Positions 1 to 7,791 of a stretch of 40,909 bases of DNA are shown piece by piece. A program made the translations under genes and the position numbers. The notes below the pieces were generated by a model that did not search any database, was not told the DNA's origin, and saw only the letters and a list, made by a program, of their open reading frames with translations. Source of the stretch: Porticoccaceae bacterium. Its GTDB lineage: Bacteria; Pseudomonadota; Gammaproteobacteria; Pseudomonadales; Porticoccaceae. The stretch's first letter is position 1; each line of letters opens with the position of its first letter. The stretch covers positions 1-40,909 of the forward strand of contig JAPKEJ010000018.1 of NCBI GenBank assembly GCA_028822155.1, written 5' to 3'.

Positions 1-71
1 TGATTTTCGGCATTATTCCGGCGGCAAAAGCGGCGAATCTTGACCCTATTGATGCCCTTCGCTACGAGTAA
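1..71 (+). CDS. ABC transporter permease, FtsX/MacB-like, C-terminal end (partial)
   Basis: Only the last 22 codons are present, reading from base 3 to the TAA at 69-71. The peptide ends GIIPAAKAANLDPIDALRYE, which matches the conserved tail of MacB/LolC-type permeases, where a final transmembrane helix runs into a P-x-x-x-A-x-x-x-DPI-x-ALR-x-E motif. These permeases pair with an ABC ATPase and use its ATP hydrolysis to move lipoproteins or amphiphilic substrates across the cell envelope. The ATPase and the rest of the permease would lie to the left. About 100 bases separate its stop from uppP, so co-transcription is possible but not shown. The family call is good for so short a piece; the substrate cannot be judged. 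Confidence 0.7.
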   Translation, partial: IFGIIPAAKAANLDPIDALRYE

Positions 72-171
72 TACCACGCAAACCTTAATGGCATAGTACC
101 TATATACCGTTTACTATGATGGCGCTGGTGATCAAAGAAAAAATTGCAAAATATATTATTGGAGTACGTAA

Positions 172-963
172 TTGTCCCTTTTAGAAGCTATTATCCTTGG
201 TATTGTTCAAGGGCTCACTGAATTCTTGCCGGTCAGCAGCAGTGGTCACTTAGAGTTGGGCAAAGCGATACTCGGTGATACTAGCCTGCCTCAAGAAAGT
301 ATGATGTTTACAGTGGTAGTGCACTTCGCAACAGCGCTAGCCACGTTGGTTGTTTACAGAAGTGAAGTCAGCCGTGTCGCTTTAGGCCTTTGGCAGCGAG
401 AAAATAATGACGAATTTAGGTTTTCAGTCAAAATATTACTCAGTATGATTCCGGCCGCTGCAATTGGCGTGTTGTTTGCTGATGAAATTGAAAGCCTTTT
501 TGATCGACAAATCTTATTAGTTGGCCTAATGCTTTGGGTGACAGGTTTGTTGCTTATGGTTGCCGACCGATCAAAAACCACTAGCAAGGACGTTAGTTTT
601 TCCCACGCGGCTATCATCGGAATTTCACAAGCTATTGCTATCCTTCCCGGCATCTCTCGTTCTGGCGCGACTATTTCAACCTCAGTGCTATTAGGTGTTG
701 ATCGCAATAAAGCGGCGAGCTTTTCCTTCTTGATGGTAGTGCCCCTGATACTAGGTAAAATTGCGAAAGATCTAATGGATGGAGGAATTCACATAAATGA
801 AGGTCAGTTAAGTGTGCTTATTGCTGGATTTGTTGCTGCCTTCCTTACTGGAATGCTCGCCTGTCAGTGGATGATTAAGTTAGTTCGTAACGCCCAATTA
901 GTCTACTTTTCTTACTATTGCTTTATAGTCGGCACATTGGCAATTAGCTACCAAGTCTTATAA
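172..963 (+). CDS. uppP: Undecaprenyl-diphosphatase UppP (BacA)
   Basis: Integral membrane phosphatase that dephosphorylates undecaprenyl diphosphate to the monophosphate, recycling the lipid carrier for peptidoglycan and other cell-wall polymers. The 263-residue length is typical. The first signature EFLPVSSSGH (about 17-26) and the second, PGISRSGATIS with Arg163, supply the family's active-site Glu, Ser, His and Arg. Most of the rest is hydrophobic helices. The start is TTG, chosen because the family N-terminus begins here and a GGAG ribosome site at 161-164 sits 7 bases upstream. It faces queE convergently. A cis-prenyltransferase that could make the same carrier lies about 10 kb away but is not in the same operon. 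Confidence 0.95.
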   Translation: MSLLEAIILGIVQGLTEFLPVSSSGHLELGKAILGDTSLPQESMMFTVVVHFATALATLVVYRSEVSRVALGLWQRENNDEFRFSVKILLSMIPAAAIGVLFADEIESLFDRQILLVGLMLWVTGLLLMVADRSKTTSKDVSFSHAAIIGISQAIAILPGISRSGATISTSVLLGVDRNKAASFSFLMVVPLILGKIAKDLMDGGIHINEGQLSVLIAGFVAAFLTGMLACQWMIKLVRNAQLVYFSYYCFIVGTLAISYQVL

Positions 964-971
964 TCATCTCG

Positions 972-998
972 TTAGCCGGCTTGATACTCTGCGGCTAA
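972..998. terminator. Possible weak hairpin between uppP and queE
   Basis: TTAGCCG (972-978) and CGGCTAA (992-998) form a 7-base-pair stem with a 13-base loop, lying in the 31-base gap between the convergent stops of uppP and queE and overlapping the queE stop codon. There is no clear U-tract on either side. A terminator role is inferred from position only. Confidence 0.3.
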
Positions 999-1636
999 GG
1001 TAAGCCTAATAATTTGTGAGTCTGTAAACTCAAGCTCCAGCGAGGATGGGATAGACAATATTCCACCGTCGTTTCGAGATTATTATTTTTTTGGTCATCA
1101 AACATAGGTTGTAAAAAGAAGTGGTTAAATTTTAGGTGTATAAAATCAGATGGATGATGCCCTTGTTGGGGATAAACTAATTTAATCTCGTCACCTTGCT
1201 GCACCACCAATGTCGAGCCCGACTTAGGGCTAACACAAACCCAATCGACTCCCTCGGGCACTGGCAAGGTACCATTGGTTTCAATCGCCACCTCCATACC
1301 CTCAGAATGAAAAGCCTCAATTAGTTCTTTATCTAACTGCAATAATGGTTCACCGCCAGTACACACAACGTAGGGGTGGGTTTGATCTGAAATACTCTGG
1401 GGCCAATATGATTTTACTTGTGCCACCAGTGCCGCTGTCGACGCAAAACTGCCGCCCCCATCGCCATCGGTTCCAACAAAGTCTGTATCGCAAAACTGGC
1501 ATATTGCTTCGGCTCGATGTTTCTCCTGGCCACTCCAAAGGTTACACCCTGAAAAGCGACAAAATATAGCTGGCCTGCCCGCATGGGCGCCCTCGCCTTG
1601 GAGTGAGTAAAAAATCTCTTTTACCGCATAAGTCAT
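995..1636 (-). CDS. queE: 7-carboxy-7-deazaguanine synthase QueE
   Basis: Radical SAM enzyme that contracts 6-carboxytetrahydropterin to 7-carboxy-7-deazaguanine, the step that builds the deazapurine ring of preQ0 and queuosine. The 213-residue protein has the QueE cysteine cluster C31-x14-C46-x2-C49, longer than the usual CxxxCxxC, within FCRFSGCNLW and CQFCDTDFVG. The N-terminus Y-S-L-Q-G-E-G and the TGGEPLLQ SAM-binding stretch also fit. The ATG at 1636 is preferred over an in-frame TTG at 1654 because family members start MTYAVKEIF. No other queuosine gene is in view. The gene is alone on its strand, with a long gene-poor stretch upstream. Confidence 0.95.
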   Translation of the reverse strand: MTYAVKEIFYSLQGEGAHAGRPAIFCRFSGCNLWSGQEKHRAEAICQFCDTDFVGTDGDGGGSFASTAALVAQVKSYWPQSISDQTHPYVVCTGGEPLLQLDKELIEAFHSEGMEVAIETNGTLPVPEGVDWVCVSPKSGSTLVVQQGDEIKLVYPQQGHHPSDFIHLKFNHFFLQPMFDDQKNNNLETTVEYCLSHPRWSLSLQTHKLLGLP

Positions 1637-2031
1637 TATATTAATCCGAAGCAAGTTACTTTTATTGATAATCTAGAGCAGTATTCCAGAGTACAGAACA
1701 CTCGGATGGCATAGATCACCTTATATTAGGCGCTAATTATAACCGCGAAAACGATGGGCGTATAAAAGAATGACGATAAAAGGCAGCGCGGATAATAACG
1801 CAGCCAAGGCTAAAAGAGGGAAATTTGAAGTAGTACTTGAATTGGTTCGTTAAAGCCGCTGGTGAACCACACCAGAACATCCTTGTTCCTTGGCCTAATC
1901 TTTCCTGTTGTTTCGCTTGTCGAATGGAATAGTAATATTTTTAAATCTAAAAATTGTATAACTACGTCACATATTCAATAAATAATTTCGACTTGTACTG
2001 GACCGCAAGATCTTTCAGATAAATTCGTTCA
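1637..2031. other. Gene-poor intergenic stretch upstream of queE and the acyl-CoA unit
   Basis: A 395-base stretch between divergent queE and the 2.0-6.0 kb gene set. It should hold both promoters. TATAAT on the minus strand at 1741-1736 could be a queE -10 box, but no good -35 partner is visible. A tiny plus-strand frame at 1770-1853 (27 codons) looks protein-like but has no support. Two small adjacent hairpins (CTGGTG/CACCAG at 1859-1875, then GAACA/TGTTC) follow it. I recognise no riboswitch or known RNA. Confidence 0.5.
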
Positions 2032-2160
2032 ATGAACAAGCCTAAACCACAAAAAATACGAGGCAAGAAGGAGAATAGCCATGCTACTATCGATCAAATC
2101 ACAATAGAGCGGTTATACCATCATAAGATGATGTCGCCATGGTATGCAGAGGGAAACTAA
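2032..2160 (+). CDS. Small hypothetical protein (42 residues)
   Basis: ATG at 2032 runs 42 codons to a TAA at 2158-2160 that directly abuts the ATG of the CoA-binding protein gene. The product is basic in its first half (KPKPQKIRGKK) and ends in an aromatic, histidine-rich segment (ERLYHHKMMSPWYAEGN) that looks like ordered protein rather than random translation. No transmembrane segment or known motif is seen. The start lacks a clear ribosome site. A strong AAGGAG at 2068-2073 lies inside the frame and instead precedes an 8-codon frame at 2081. If real, it is probably translationally coupled to the next gene. It could also be an untranslated leader. Confidence 0.4.
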   Translation: MNKPKPQKIRGKKENSHATIDQITIERLYHHKMMSPWYAEGN

Positions 2161-2622
2161 ATGCTCGATAACAAAGGTACTGTTCCATACATCGATGATT
2201 ACGAAGAGTCCTACCTCAAACAGATACTGACCGATGTTCAAACTATAGCGATGGTAGGGGCAAGTGCCAAACCTTCGCGTGACAGTTATCAAACGATGTT
2301 GGCGTTACTAGAAGCCGGTTACAAGGTGTTCCCTGTAAACCCTTTCGAAGCGGGTAATAGTATTTTAGGTCAGCACTGTTACGCAGCACTGACCGACATT
2401 CCCCATAGAATTGACATGGTGGATATCTTTCGTTCATCAGATGCTGCTCTGGATATCACCGAGGAAGCAATCGCAATTGGAGCCAAAGTGGTGTGGATGC
2501 AACTTGAGGTTATTAATCTAGAGGCACGTGATAAAGCGGTTGAAGTTGGTCTTAAGGTTGTCATGAACCGCTGTCCAAAGCTAGAATTAGCAAAACCCTA
2601 TTGGACAAATGCTCTGTCCTAA
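2161..2622 (+). CDS. CoA-binding domain protein (YccU-like)
   Basis: A 153-residue single-domain protein of the CoA_binding_2 family, the Rossmann fold also found in succinyl-CoA synthetase alpha subunits. The nucleotide-binding turn IAMVGASAKPSR is at about 29-40, followed by the family's FPVNP and VDIFR strands and the late VVMNRCPKLE segment. No catalytic residues for ligase activity are present, so it most likely binds CoA or acyl-CoA as a sensor or scaffold; the molecular function of this family is not settled. AGAGGG at about 2149-2154 precedes the ATG. It opens a run with an enoyl-CoA hydratase-like protein and an acyl-CoA synthetase, consistent with a CoA-related role. Confidence 0.85.
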   Translation: MLDNKGTVPYIDDYEESYLKQILTDVQTIAMVGASAKPSRDSYQTMLALLEAGYKVFPVNPFEAGNSILGQHCYAALTDIPHRIDMVDIFRSSDAALDITEEAIAIGAKVVWMQLEVINLEARDKAVEVGLKVVMNRCPKLELAKPYWTNALS

Positions 2623-2643
2623 GAACACTAAGATGGTAAATCG

Positions 2644-3447
2644 ATGACTGCGAAAAAAGATATTTTACTTAACGAGCTCAATAATCAAGGTATTTTACGA
2701 TTAACATTGTGTGACGAGAAACGCCGTAATGCACTGTCCGAAACAATGCTTAAAACGCTAGGTGACGCGCTAGGTGAGGCTGCTAATAACCCCGATGTGA
2801 GAGTCATCGTATTAGCCGCAATAGGTCCAGCTTTTTGTGCCGGCCATGATCTAAAAGAGATTAGTGCAAAGCGCAGCACGGCAGACGGCGGGCAGGCTTA
2901 TTTTACTGCCCTATTTTCTAGCTGCGCTAATGTAATGCAATCCATCGTCAATAATCCTAAACCAGTCATCGCTGAAATAGCTGGCGTTGCAACCGCGGCG
3001 GGCTGTCAGTTGGTCGCTAGTTGCGATCTCGCTGTTGCCGCCGACACTGCAAAATTTGCTACCCCAGGGGTTAATATCGGTCTATTTTGCTCTACGCCAA
3101 TGGTTGCCCTATCGCGCACTGTGTCGAACAAGCACGCTATGGAAATGTTGCTGACGGGTGATATGGTCAGTGCAGCTAGAGCCGAAAAAATTGGCTTAAT
3201 TAATCAAACCGCAAAGCCGACTCAGTTGACCGAAAAGACGATGGCGATGGCTGCGAAGATAGCTAGCAAGTCCACCATGACCGTCGCAACGGGCAAAACT
3301 GCATTTTATGAGCAACAAAACATGGAGCTGGGCAGCGCATACGCCTATACCTCTCAGATTATGGTAGATAATATGCTCAAGCTTGATGCTAAAGAAGGCA
3401 TTTCTGCTTTCATCGAAAAACGCCACCCAAAATGGCAAGACAGGTAG
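2644..3447 (+). CDS. Enoyl-CoA hydratase/isomerase family protein lacking both catalytic glutamates (ECHDC3-like)
   Basis: A 267-residue crotonase-fold protein. The acyl-CoA pocket motif AFCAGHDLKE (about 63-72) and the oxyanion-hole stretch TAAGCQLVASCD (about 117-128) are clear. The two glutamates used by true enoyl-CoA hydratases are missing: Gln122 replaces the first (GCQL instead of GCEL) and Gly142 replaces the second (TPGVNIGLF instead of PE). That pattern, with IGLFCSTP, is typical of the ECHDC3 subgroup. Classical hydration of 2-enoyl-CoA is therefore doubtful; it may bind acyl-CoA or catalyse something else. It lies 21 bases after the CoA-binding gene and 7 bases before the acyl-CoA synthetase, so the three are probably one operon. 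Confidence 0.88.
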   Translation: MTAKKDILLNELNNQGILRLTLCDEKRRNALSETMLKTLGDALGEAANNPDVRVIVLAAIGPAFCAGHDLKEISAKRSTADGGQAYFTALFSSCANVMQSIVNNPKPVIAEIAGVATAAGCQLVASCDLAVAADTAKFATPGVNIGLFCSTPMVALSRTVSNKHAMEMLLTGDMVSAARAEKIGLINQTAKPTQLTEKTMAMAAKIASKSTMTVATGKTAFYEQQNMELGSAYAYTSQIMVDNMLKLDAKEGISAFIEKRHPKWQDR

Positions 3448-3454
3448 CCTAACA

Positions 3455-5092
3455 ATGTCCAATATTTACGATCAGAATCTCGGGCGTAATCAGGCCAACT
3501 TTCAGCCCCTAACACCGCTAACCTTTTTGGAACGGGCTGCTGCGGTGTTCCCTGAGAACATCGCTGTAATCCATGGTAACGCTCAAATTAACTACCGCCA
3601 GTTTTACTCGCGTTGCCGCCAGCTTGCCTCGGCTCTTGCGGCACAAGGTGTTCGCCGCGGTGATACCGTGTCAGTAATGCTCGCTAATACGCCAGCTATG
3701 CTAGAAGCTCACTACGCAGTGCCTATGTGCGGCGCCGTGTTACATTCCATGAATACTCGGCTAGATGCCGGTGTTATTGCTGTACAGCTAGATCACGCCG
3801 AATGCAAAGTATTGATTACCGACCTAGCTTTCTCTGACACCATTAGGGATGCGCTCAAACGATGTAGTGTGAAACCACTCACCATTGATTATGACGACCC
3901 GGAATATTCTCAAACAGGTAACCATCTGGGTGAATTTGATTACGAGCAGTTCCTCACCCAAGGCGATCCTGATTTTACTTGGCTAATGCCCAATGATGAG
4001 TGGGATGCGATTAGCGTCAACTACACTTCTGGGACCACGGGCGACCCCAAAGGCGTTGTCTATCATCACCGTGGCGCATCCCTGTTAGTTCAAAGCAGCA
4101 TCATTACCACCTCTCTTGCAAAGCATAGTGTCTATCTCTGGACCTTGCCCATGTTTCACTGTAATGGGTGGTGTTTCCCTTGGGCTATGGTAGCTGTCAG
4201 CGGCACCCAAATATGCTTGCGAGAAGTGCGTGCCGATGCTATCTGGGCCGCCTTAAAGCAACATCAAGTCACTCTTTTATGCGGTGCACCGGTGGTTATG
4301 TCAACGATGTTAGCGACAGACCCGAGCGAGCGCCCTGAGTTGCCTGACATTGTGGATTTTTTTACCGCTGCGGCACCTCCTCCTGAAAAAGTGTTGGCCA
4401 ATATGCGTGATGCTGGGTTTAATGTCACCCACCTCTACGGCCTTACCGAGGTATACGGGCCTGCAGTAGTTAATGACTGGCATCAGCAGTGGAACCAGCT
4501 TCCTGGCCCTGAGCAAGCTACCTTAAAAGCTCGACAGGGTGTGCGCTATCATGCCCTTGAAAATCTCGACGTTTTAGATCCTAAAACCATGATGCCAGTG
4601 CCTAGAGATGGTGACACTTTAGGAGAGGTAATGTTTAGGGGCAATGTAGTGATGAAGGGCTATTTGAAAAATAAGGAGGCCAATGAGCAATCCTTTTCTG
4701 GAGGGTGGTTTCACTCAGGTGATCTGGCCGTTATCCATCCCGACGGTTATATCCAGCTCAAAGATCGCTCAAAGGATATTATTATCTCAGGTGGTGAAAA
4801 TATCTCGTCCATTGAGATAGAAGAGGTACTTTATAAATACAATGATGTGGTCACTGCAGCCGTAGTAGCAATGCCGAATGAAAAGTGGGGCGAAACGCCC
4901 TGCGCCTTTGTCGAGCTCGATCCTAGCAGCCAAGCCTTAGAAGCAGATATCAAAGACTGGTGTCGACAACACTTAGCAGGATTTAAAGTCCCCCGCCATT
5001 TCGTCTTTGAAGTCATACCAAAAACCTCCACAGGTAAAGTGCAAAAATTTGCACTTCGGCAACGCGCAAAAGAGATGATGGACAGCCAATAA
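3455..5092 (+). CDS. Acyl-CoA synthetase (AMP-forming), AAE-type
   Basis: ATP-dependent acyl-CoA ligase of 545 residues that activates a carboxylic acid through an acyl-adenylate. The P-loop motif YTSGTTGDPKG, the adenylate motif HLYGLTEVYGP, the W-F-H-S-G-D-L-A motif and the C-terminal lysine in PKTSTGKVQK are all intact. The MFHCNGWCFPW segment and the N-terminus NQANFQPLTPLTFLERAA resemble the plant/bacterial AAE medium-chain branch and related bacterial enzymes. The frame is open further upstream, but the ATG at 3455 is chosen because family members start here and the earlier frame overlaps the preceding gene. A DmdB-like methylmercaptopropionate ligase role is conceivable but not shown. 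Short or medium acyl substrates are the likeliest. Confidence 0.9.
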   Translation: MSNIYDQNLGRNQANFQPLTPLTFLERAAAVFPENIAVIHGNAQINYRQFYSRCRQLASALAAQGVRRGDTVSVMLANTPAMLEAHYAVPMCGAVLHSMNTRLDAGVIAVQLDHAECKVLITDLAFSDTIRDALKRCSVKPLTIDYDDPEYSQTGNHLGEFDYEQFLTQGDPDFTWLMPNDEWDAISVNYTSGTTGDPKGVVYHHRGASLLVQSSIITTSLAKHSVYLWTLPMFHCNGWCFPWAMVAVSGTQICLREVRADAIWAALKQHQVTLLCGAPVVMSTMLATDPSERPELPDIVDFFTAAAPPPEKVLANMRDAGFNVTHLYGLTEVYGPAVVNDWHQQWNQLPGPEQATLKARQGVRYHALENLDVLDPKTMMPVPRDGDTLGEVMFRGNVVMKGYLKNKEANEQSFSGGWFHSGDLAVIHPDGYIQLKDRSKDIIISGGENISSIEIEEVLYKYNDVVTAAVVAMPNEKWGETPCAFVELDPSSQALEADIKDWCRQHLAGFKVPRHFVFEVIPKTSTGKVQKFALRQRAKEMMDSQ

Positions 5093-5155
5093 CCTCTTGT
5101 AGACTATTGCTGATGTAAGCTTTAGAGTAATGGCGGATCATCTAAGGATAAGGAC

Positions 5156-6004
5156 ATGAAACAAGAATCGTACACGCCAGCAGAAGTTGCTATTCAGCTG
5201 CGCAATAGAAAGCATGAGCTGACCGAGAGCCTAGGTAGAGATTGGTACGACAACCATCCGTTCAAGACAGCTTGGTTTAACGCGATGTCTATTACTTTTC
5301 CTCTCGGCGAACAATCGTTCATTGATAGTGTACGTCGTTATGCAGACAAGATTACTGATCCTAAATTACAGCGCGAGATTCGGCATTTTTGTGGCCAAGA
5401 GGGTGTGCATAGACGTGAGCATGAACACTATAATAAGACGTTGTGTAAAGAGCGGGGCTATAGTCTTGATTATCTAGAAGGGCGTATAGCGCGTAAAATC
5501 AAAGAATCTGATGCCAAACTTAGTTCAATTCAACGCCTAGCGGTGACAGCCGCACTCGAGCATATTACTGCGATTTTGGCAGAGCGTATGTTAGGTGAAG
5601 ATGTTGACGTTAACGGCGTCATTGAACCGCCAATGAAAGAGTTATGGTCTTGGCATGCAGCAGAAGAAATGGAGCACAAAGCGGTTGCCTTCGATGTTTA
5701 TCGCACAGTCACCAAGAATAAGCCTTACAGCGAAAAAATGCGTAAGTCTACGTTGAGACTTGCTACGTTCTTTCTAATACAAGATATTGTTGTTGGTATG
5801 ATCCACATGCTACGACGAGATAAAAAAATGTGGAACCTCAGGGTCTGGATTGAAGGTATGCAGTTCTTATTAGGAAGACAAGGATTTATACGTTTATCAT
5901 GGCCAGCCTACAAAGACTACTTCAAAGATGATTTCCATCCCTGGCAACGCGATACCCGACCTTTATTAGAAAACTGGGAAGCAGGCCAACTGAGCCCTGA
6001 CTAA
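5156..6004 (+). CDS. PF10118 metal-dependent hydrolase-like protein
   Basis: A 282-residue mostly helical protein of the family annotated as predicted metal-dependent hydrolase (COG3687). Ferritin-like metal ligand patterns are visible: QEGVHRREHEHY at 81-92, LEH at 134-136 and WHAAEEMEHKAV at 166-177, together giving carboxylates and histidines for a di-iron-type helical bundle. The hydrolase label is historical; the ligand layout would suit an oxygen-activating di-iron enzyme equally well. An AAGGATAAGGA ribosome site precedes the ATG. It follows the acyl-CoA synthetase by 63 bases and may belong to the same transcript. The substrate is unknown. Confidence 0.85.
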   Translation: MKQESYTPAEVAIQLRNRKHELTESLGRDWYDNHPFKTAWFNAMSITFPLGEQSFIDSVRRYADKITDPKLQREIRHFCGQEGVHRREHEHYNKTLCKERGYSLDYLEGRIARKIKESDAKLSSIQRLAVTAALEHITAILAERMLGEDVDVNGVIEPPMKELWSWHAAEEMEHKAVAFDVYRTVTKNKPYSEKMRKSTLRLATFFLIQDIVVGMIHMLRRDKKMWNLRVWIEGMQFLLGRQGFIRLSWPAYKDYFKDDFHPWQRDTRPLLENWEAGQLSPD

Positions 6005-6090
6005 ACAACCATAGGCTATGGTGGTGTGAGCAAAAAGTGTTGGTTAAAAATATGAAATTACTTCTTTAGCGTCTTGATTATCCGCCGCTT

Positions 6091-6897
6091 ATGTCGTTTG
6101 ATGTAGATATGAACATTTTATTGCGCCAAATACTCAAATTCGGCTTAGAGCGCTCAGCACGTCAGAGCATTCATAAGTACCCTCAGGTAGTCTGTTTTGC
6201 CCACGATGGTATTTCACGGAAAATCATGATTGATGGTCTTTTTGAGAAACCCGAACTTTTAGCGTTAAAAGACTTCCTCCTCGCTGAACCCTATCCTCGA
6301 GAAACCTGCCTAGACATCGGTGGCAACATCGGGAACCACGCGCTTTTTTTTGCTGATTTATTTGGGACTGTTATAAGCTTTGAACCCAATATGGCGACCT
6401 TTAAGGTACTTTCACTTAATGCAGAGCTTGCTGAAAATGTCTCAGCGATTAACGTAGGCATCAGCAACACAAAAGCAACTAAGCTGGCTGTGATGGATCC
6501 ATTAAATATAGGTGGAAGTCGAATCAGTGATTCCGATGAGGCAAGTATAGAGTTTAATGTAGTGACCCTAGACGAATATTTGCAGAGCAATGCTCCCCGG
6601 CCAATTAGCTTTATTAAAATGGATGTAGAAGGTTATGAATTAGAGGCCTTGCAGGGTGCGTCAGAGACCTTGCAAAAACATCAACCAATGCTAGCTCTTG
6701 AATTCCAAGTTAAAAAACATAAAGAAAAGACAGATGAAATCGTCGCCTTCCTAACAGCCCAAGGTTATAGCTATGCCCATATATTTAAACCTAAGATTTT
6801 TTCCAGAAAAAAACCCTGCTTTATGAAAATCCCTTTACAAGGATTTGAGAACTACCCACCAAAAAATCACAAGATGGTACTCTTTACCTTTGATTAA
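6091..6897 (+). CDS. FkbM family methyltransferase
   Basis: A 268-residue SAM-dependent methyltransferase. The SAM motif LDIGGNIGNHALFFA is at about 74-88, followed by the acidic strand end SFEPN (96-100), the motif FIKMDVEGYELEALQG and a late LALEFQ strand, all typical of FkbM O-methyltransferases. Such enzymes methylate sugar or polyketide hydroxyls, but the target here is unknown and no glycan or natural-product cluster is adjacent. Neither the ATG at 6091 nor the in-frame ATG at 6109 has a good ribosome site, so the start is uncertain. The gene is 87 bases from its upstream neighbour and converges on the lipase with a 3-base gap. Confidence 0.85.
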   Translation: MSFDVDMNILLRQILKFGLERSARQSIHKYPQVVCFAHDGISRKIMIDGLFEKPELLALKDFLLAEPYPRETCLDIGGNIGNHALFFADLFGTVISFEPNMATFKVLSLNAELAENVSAINVGISNTKATKLAVMDPLNIGGSRISDSDEASIEFNVVTLDEYLQSNAPRPISFIKMDVEGYELEALQGASETLQKHQPMLALEFQVKKHKEKTDEIVAFLTAQGYSYAHIFKPKIFSRKKPCFMKIPLQGFENYPPKNHKMVLFTFD

Positions 6898-6900
6898 TAC

Positions 6901-7755
6901 TTAAGGCTTTACTTTTTTTAAAACAGTCCCATTTACCCGCTCAGCATCATTCTTTAGTCGTGGAATATAGCTGTCATTACCTGCATCTAATCGATGATTG
7001 TCAGTTATATCTATAAAATCCGCGACATCCCGAAAAAACTCTTTGACAGCAGTAATCTGCAGTAACAACCATGATTGCTTAGATGTCTCGCGCTTGTCCC
7101 GTTTTAAAATTATGCGCTTTCCCGCGTGACTATAGAAGGGTTCTGGTGGCAGATGAACCACAATATCGCCAGCATTAACTACCCGATAATGAGGACCTAC
7201 AACAGCATTATTAAGACTCTTAACAAAAGTCTCATCCCCAGCCCGAGGACTCCCAAAGGTATATACGCCATAAACTGGATGATCATTGCTAATTAGCATA
7301 CCCGCATATAATGAGGCCAGTGCGCCCCCAAAACTATGGCCAGTAATCCATATCTTTTTCGTTTCTGCACTAAATCTATGTAGTATCTGGTTAAGTTCTT
7401 GGGCTGCTGGTTCAAGAACGTCTTGAAATCCTTTATGAGCATTACTATCGGCAAATGGCCCCGCTTCAGTGATGGCTGTAAAATTAGCCAACCAATCTTT
7501 TATGTCGTCGTTACCACGAAAAACAATCACAATCTTGTCATGATCAGCCATGACATAGCATTGCATATCGATGCGATGACCTTGGGTGATTTCTAGAAAA
7601 CGCACCTGAGAGAAACCCCAAGCTGAAGCCTCAGAGATAATGTATTTCTCGCTTTTATATGAAAGCTGACAGGCAAAAGCCAATGACAAGGCATTTTGTG
7701 GATAGTATCGCTTACCTGTTTTTAAGGGACCAAAAACGTACTTTTCAGCTGACAT
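6901..7755 (-). CDS. Class 3 lipase family protein
   Basis: A 284-residue alpha/beta hydrolase of the fungal-type lipase_3 family. The nucleophile elbow GHSFGG places Ser141, the acid is Asp197 in NAGDIVVHLPP and the base is probably His254 in TDNHRLDAGNDSY, so the triad appears complete. The VFRGNDD segment near 79-84 marks the lid/oxyanion region. There is no signal peptide, which suggests a cytoplasmic enzyme acting on intracellular glycerides or export by another route. It lies 36 bases downstream of the PyrD-PyrK fusion on the same strand and could share its transcript. The exact ester substrate is unknown. Confidence 0.88.
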   Translation of the reverse strand: MSAEKYVFGPLKTGKRYYPQNALSLAFACQLSYKSEKYIISEASAWGFSQVRFLEITQGHRIDMQCYVMADHDKIVIVFRGNDDIKDWLANFTAITEAGPFADSNAHKGFQDVLEPAAQELNQILHRFSAETKKIWITGHSFGGALASLYAGMLISNDHPVYGVYTFGSPRAGDETFVKSLNNAVVGPHYRVVNAGDIVVHLPPEPFYSHAGKRIILKRDKRETSKQSWLLLQITAVKEFFRDVADFIDITDNHRLDAGNDSYIPRLKNDAERVNGTVLKKVKP

Positions 7756-7791
7756 AAAGCGACCTAAAAGATTGACTGGCTAAAAGTCGAA

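Noticed and set aside
3383-3454. Upstream extension of the acyl-CoA synthetase frame
   Set aside because: It overlaps the hydratase-like gene and the added residues do not resemble the family; the conserved N-terminus begins at 3455.
5131-5136. GGATCA (TGATCC on the minus strand) near the 3' end of the acyl-CoA synthetase
   Set aside because: No TAAAA or TAAGA lies 18 bases downstream on the minus strand and it points into the 3' end of a gene on the other strand.
6008-6022. Odd palindrome ACCATAG-G-CTATGGT just after the PF10118 gene stop
   Set aside because: Arms of 7 bases with a one-base centre are expected a few times by chance in 41 kb; the stable RNA stem is only 5 base pairs and no U-tract follows.
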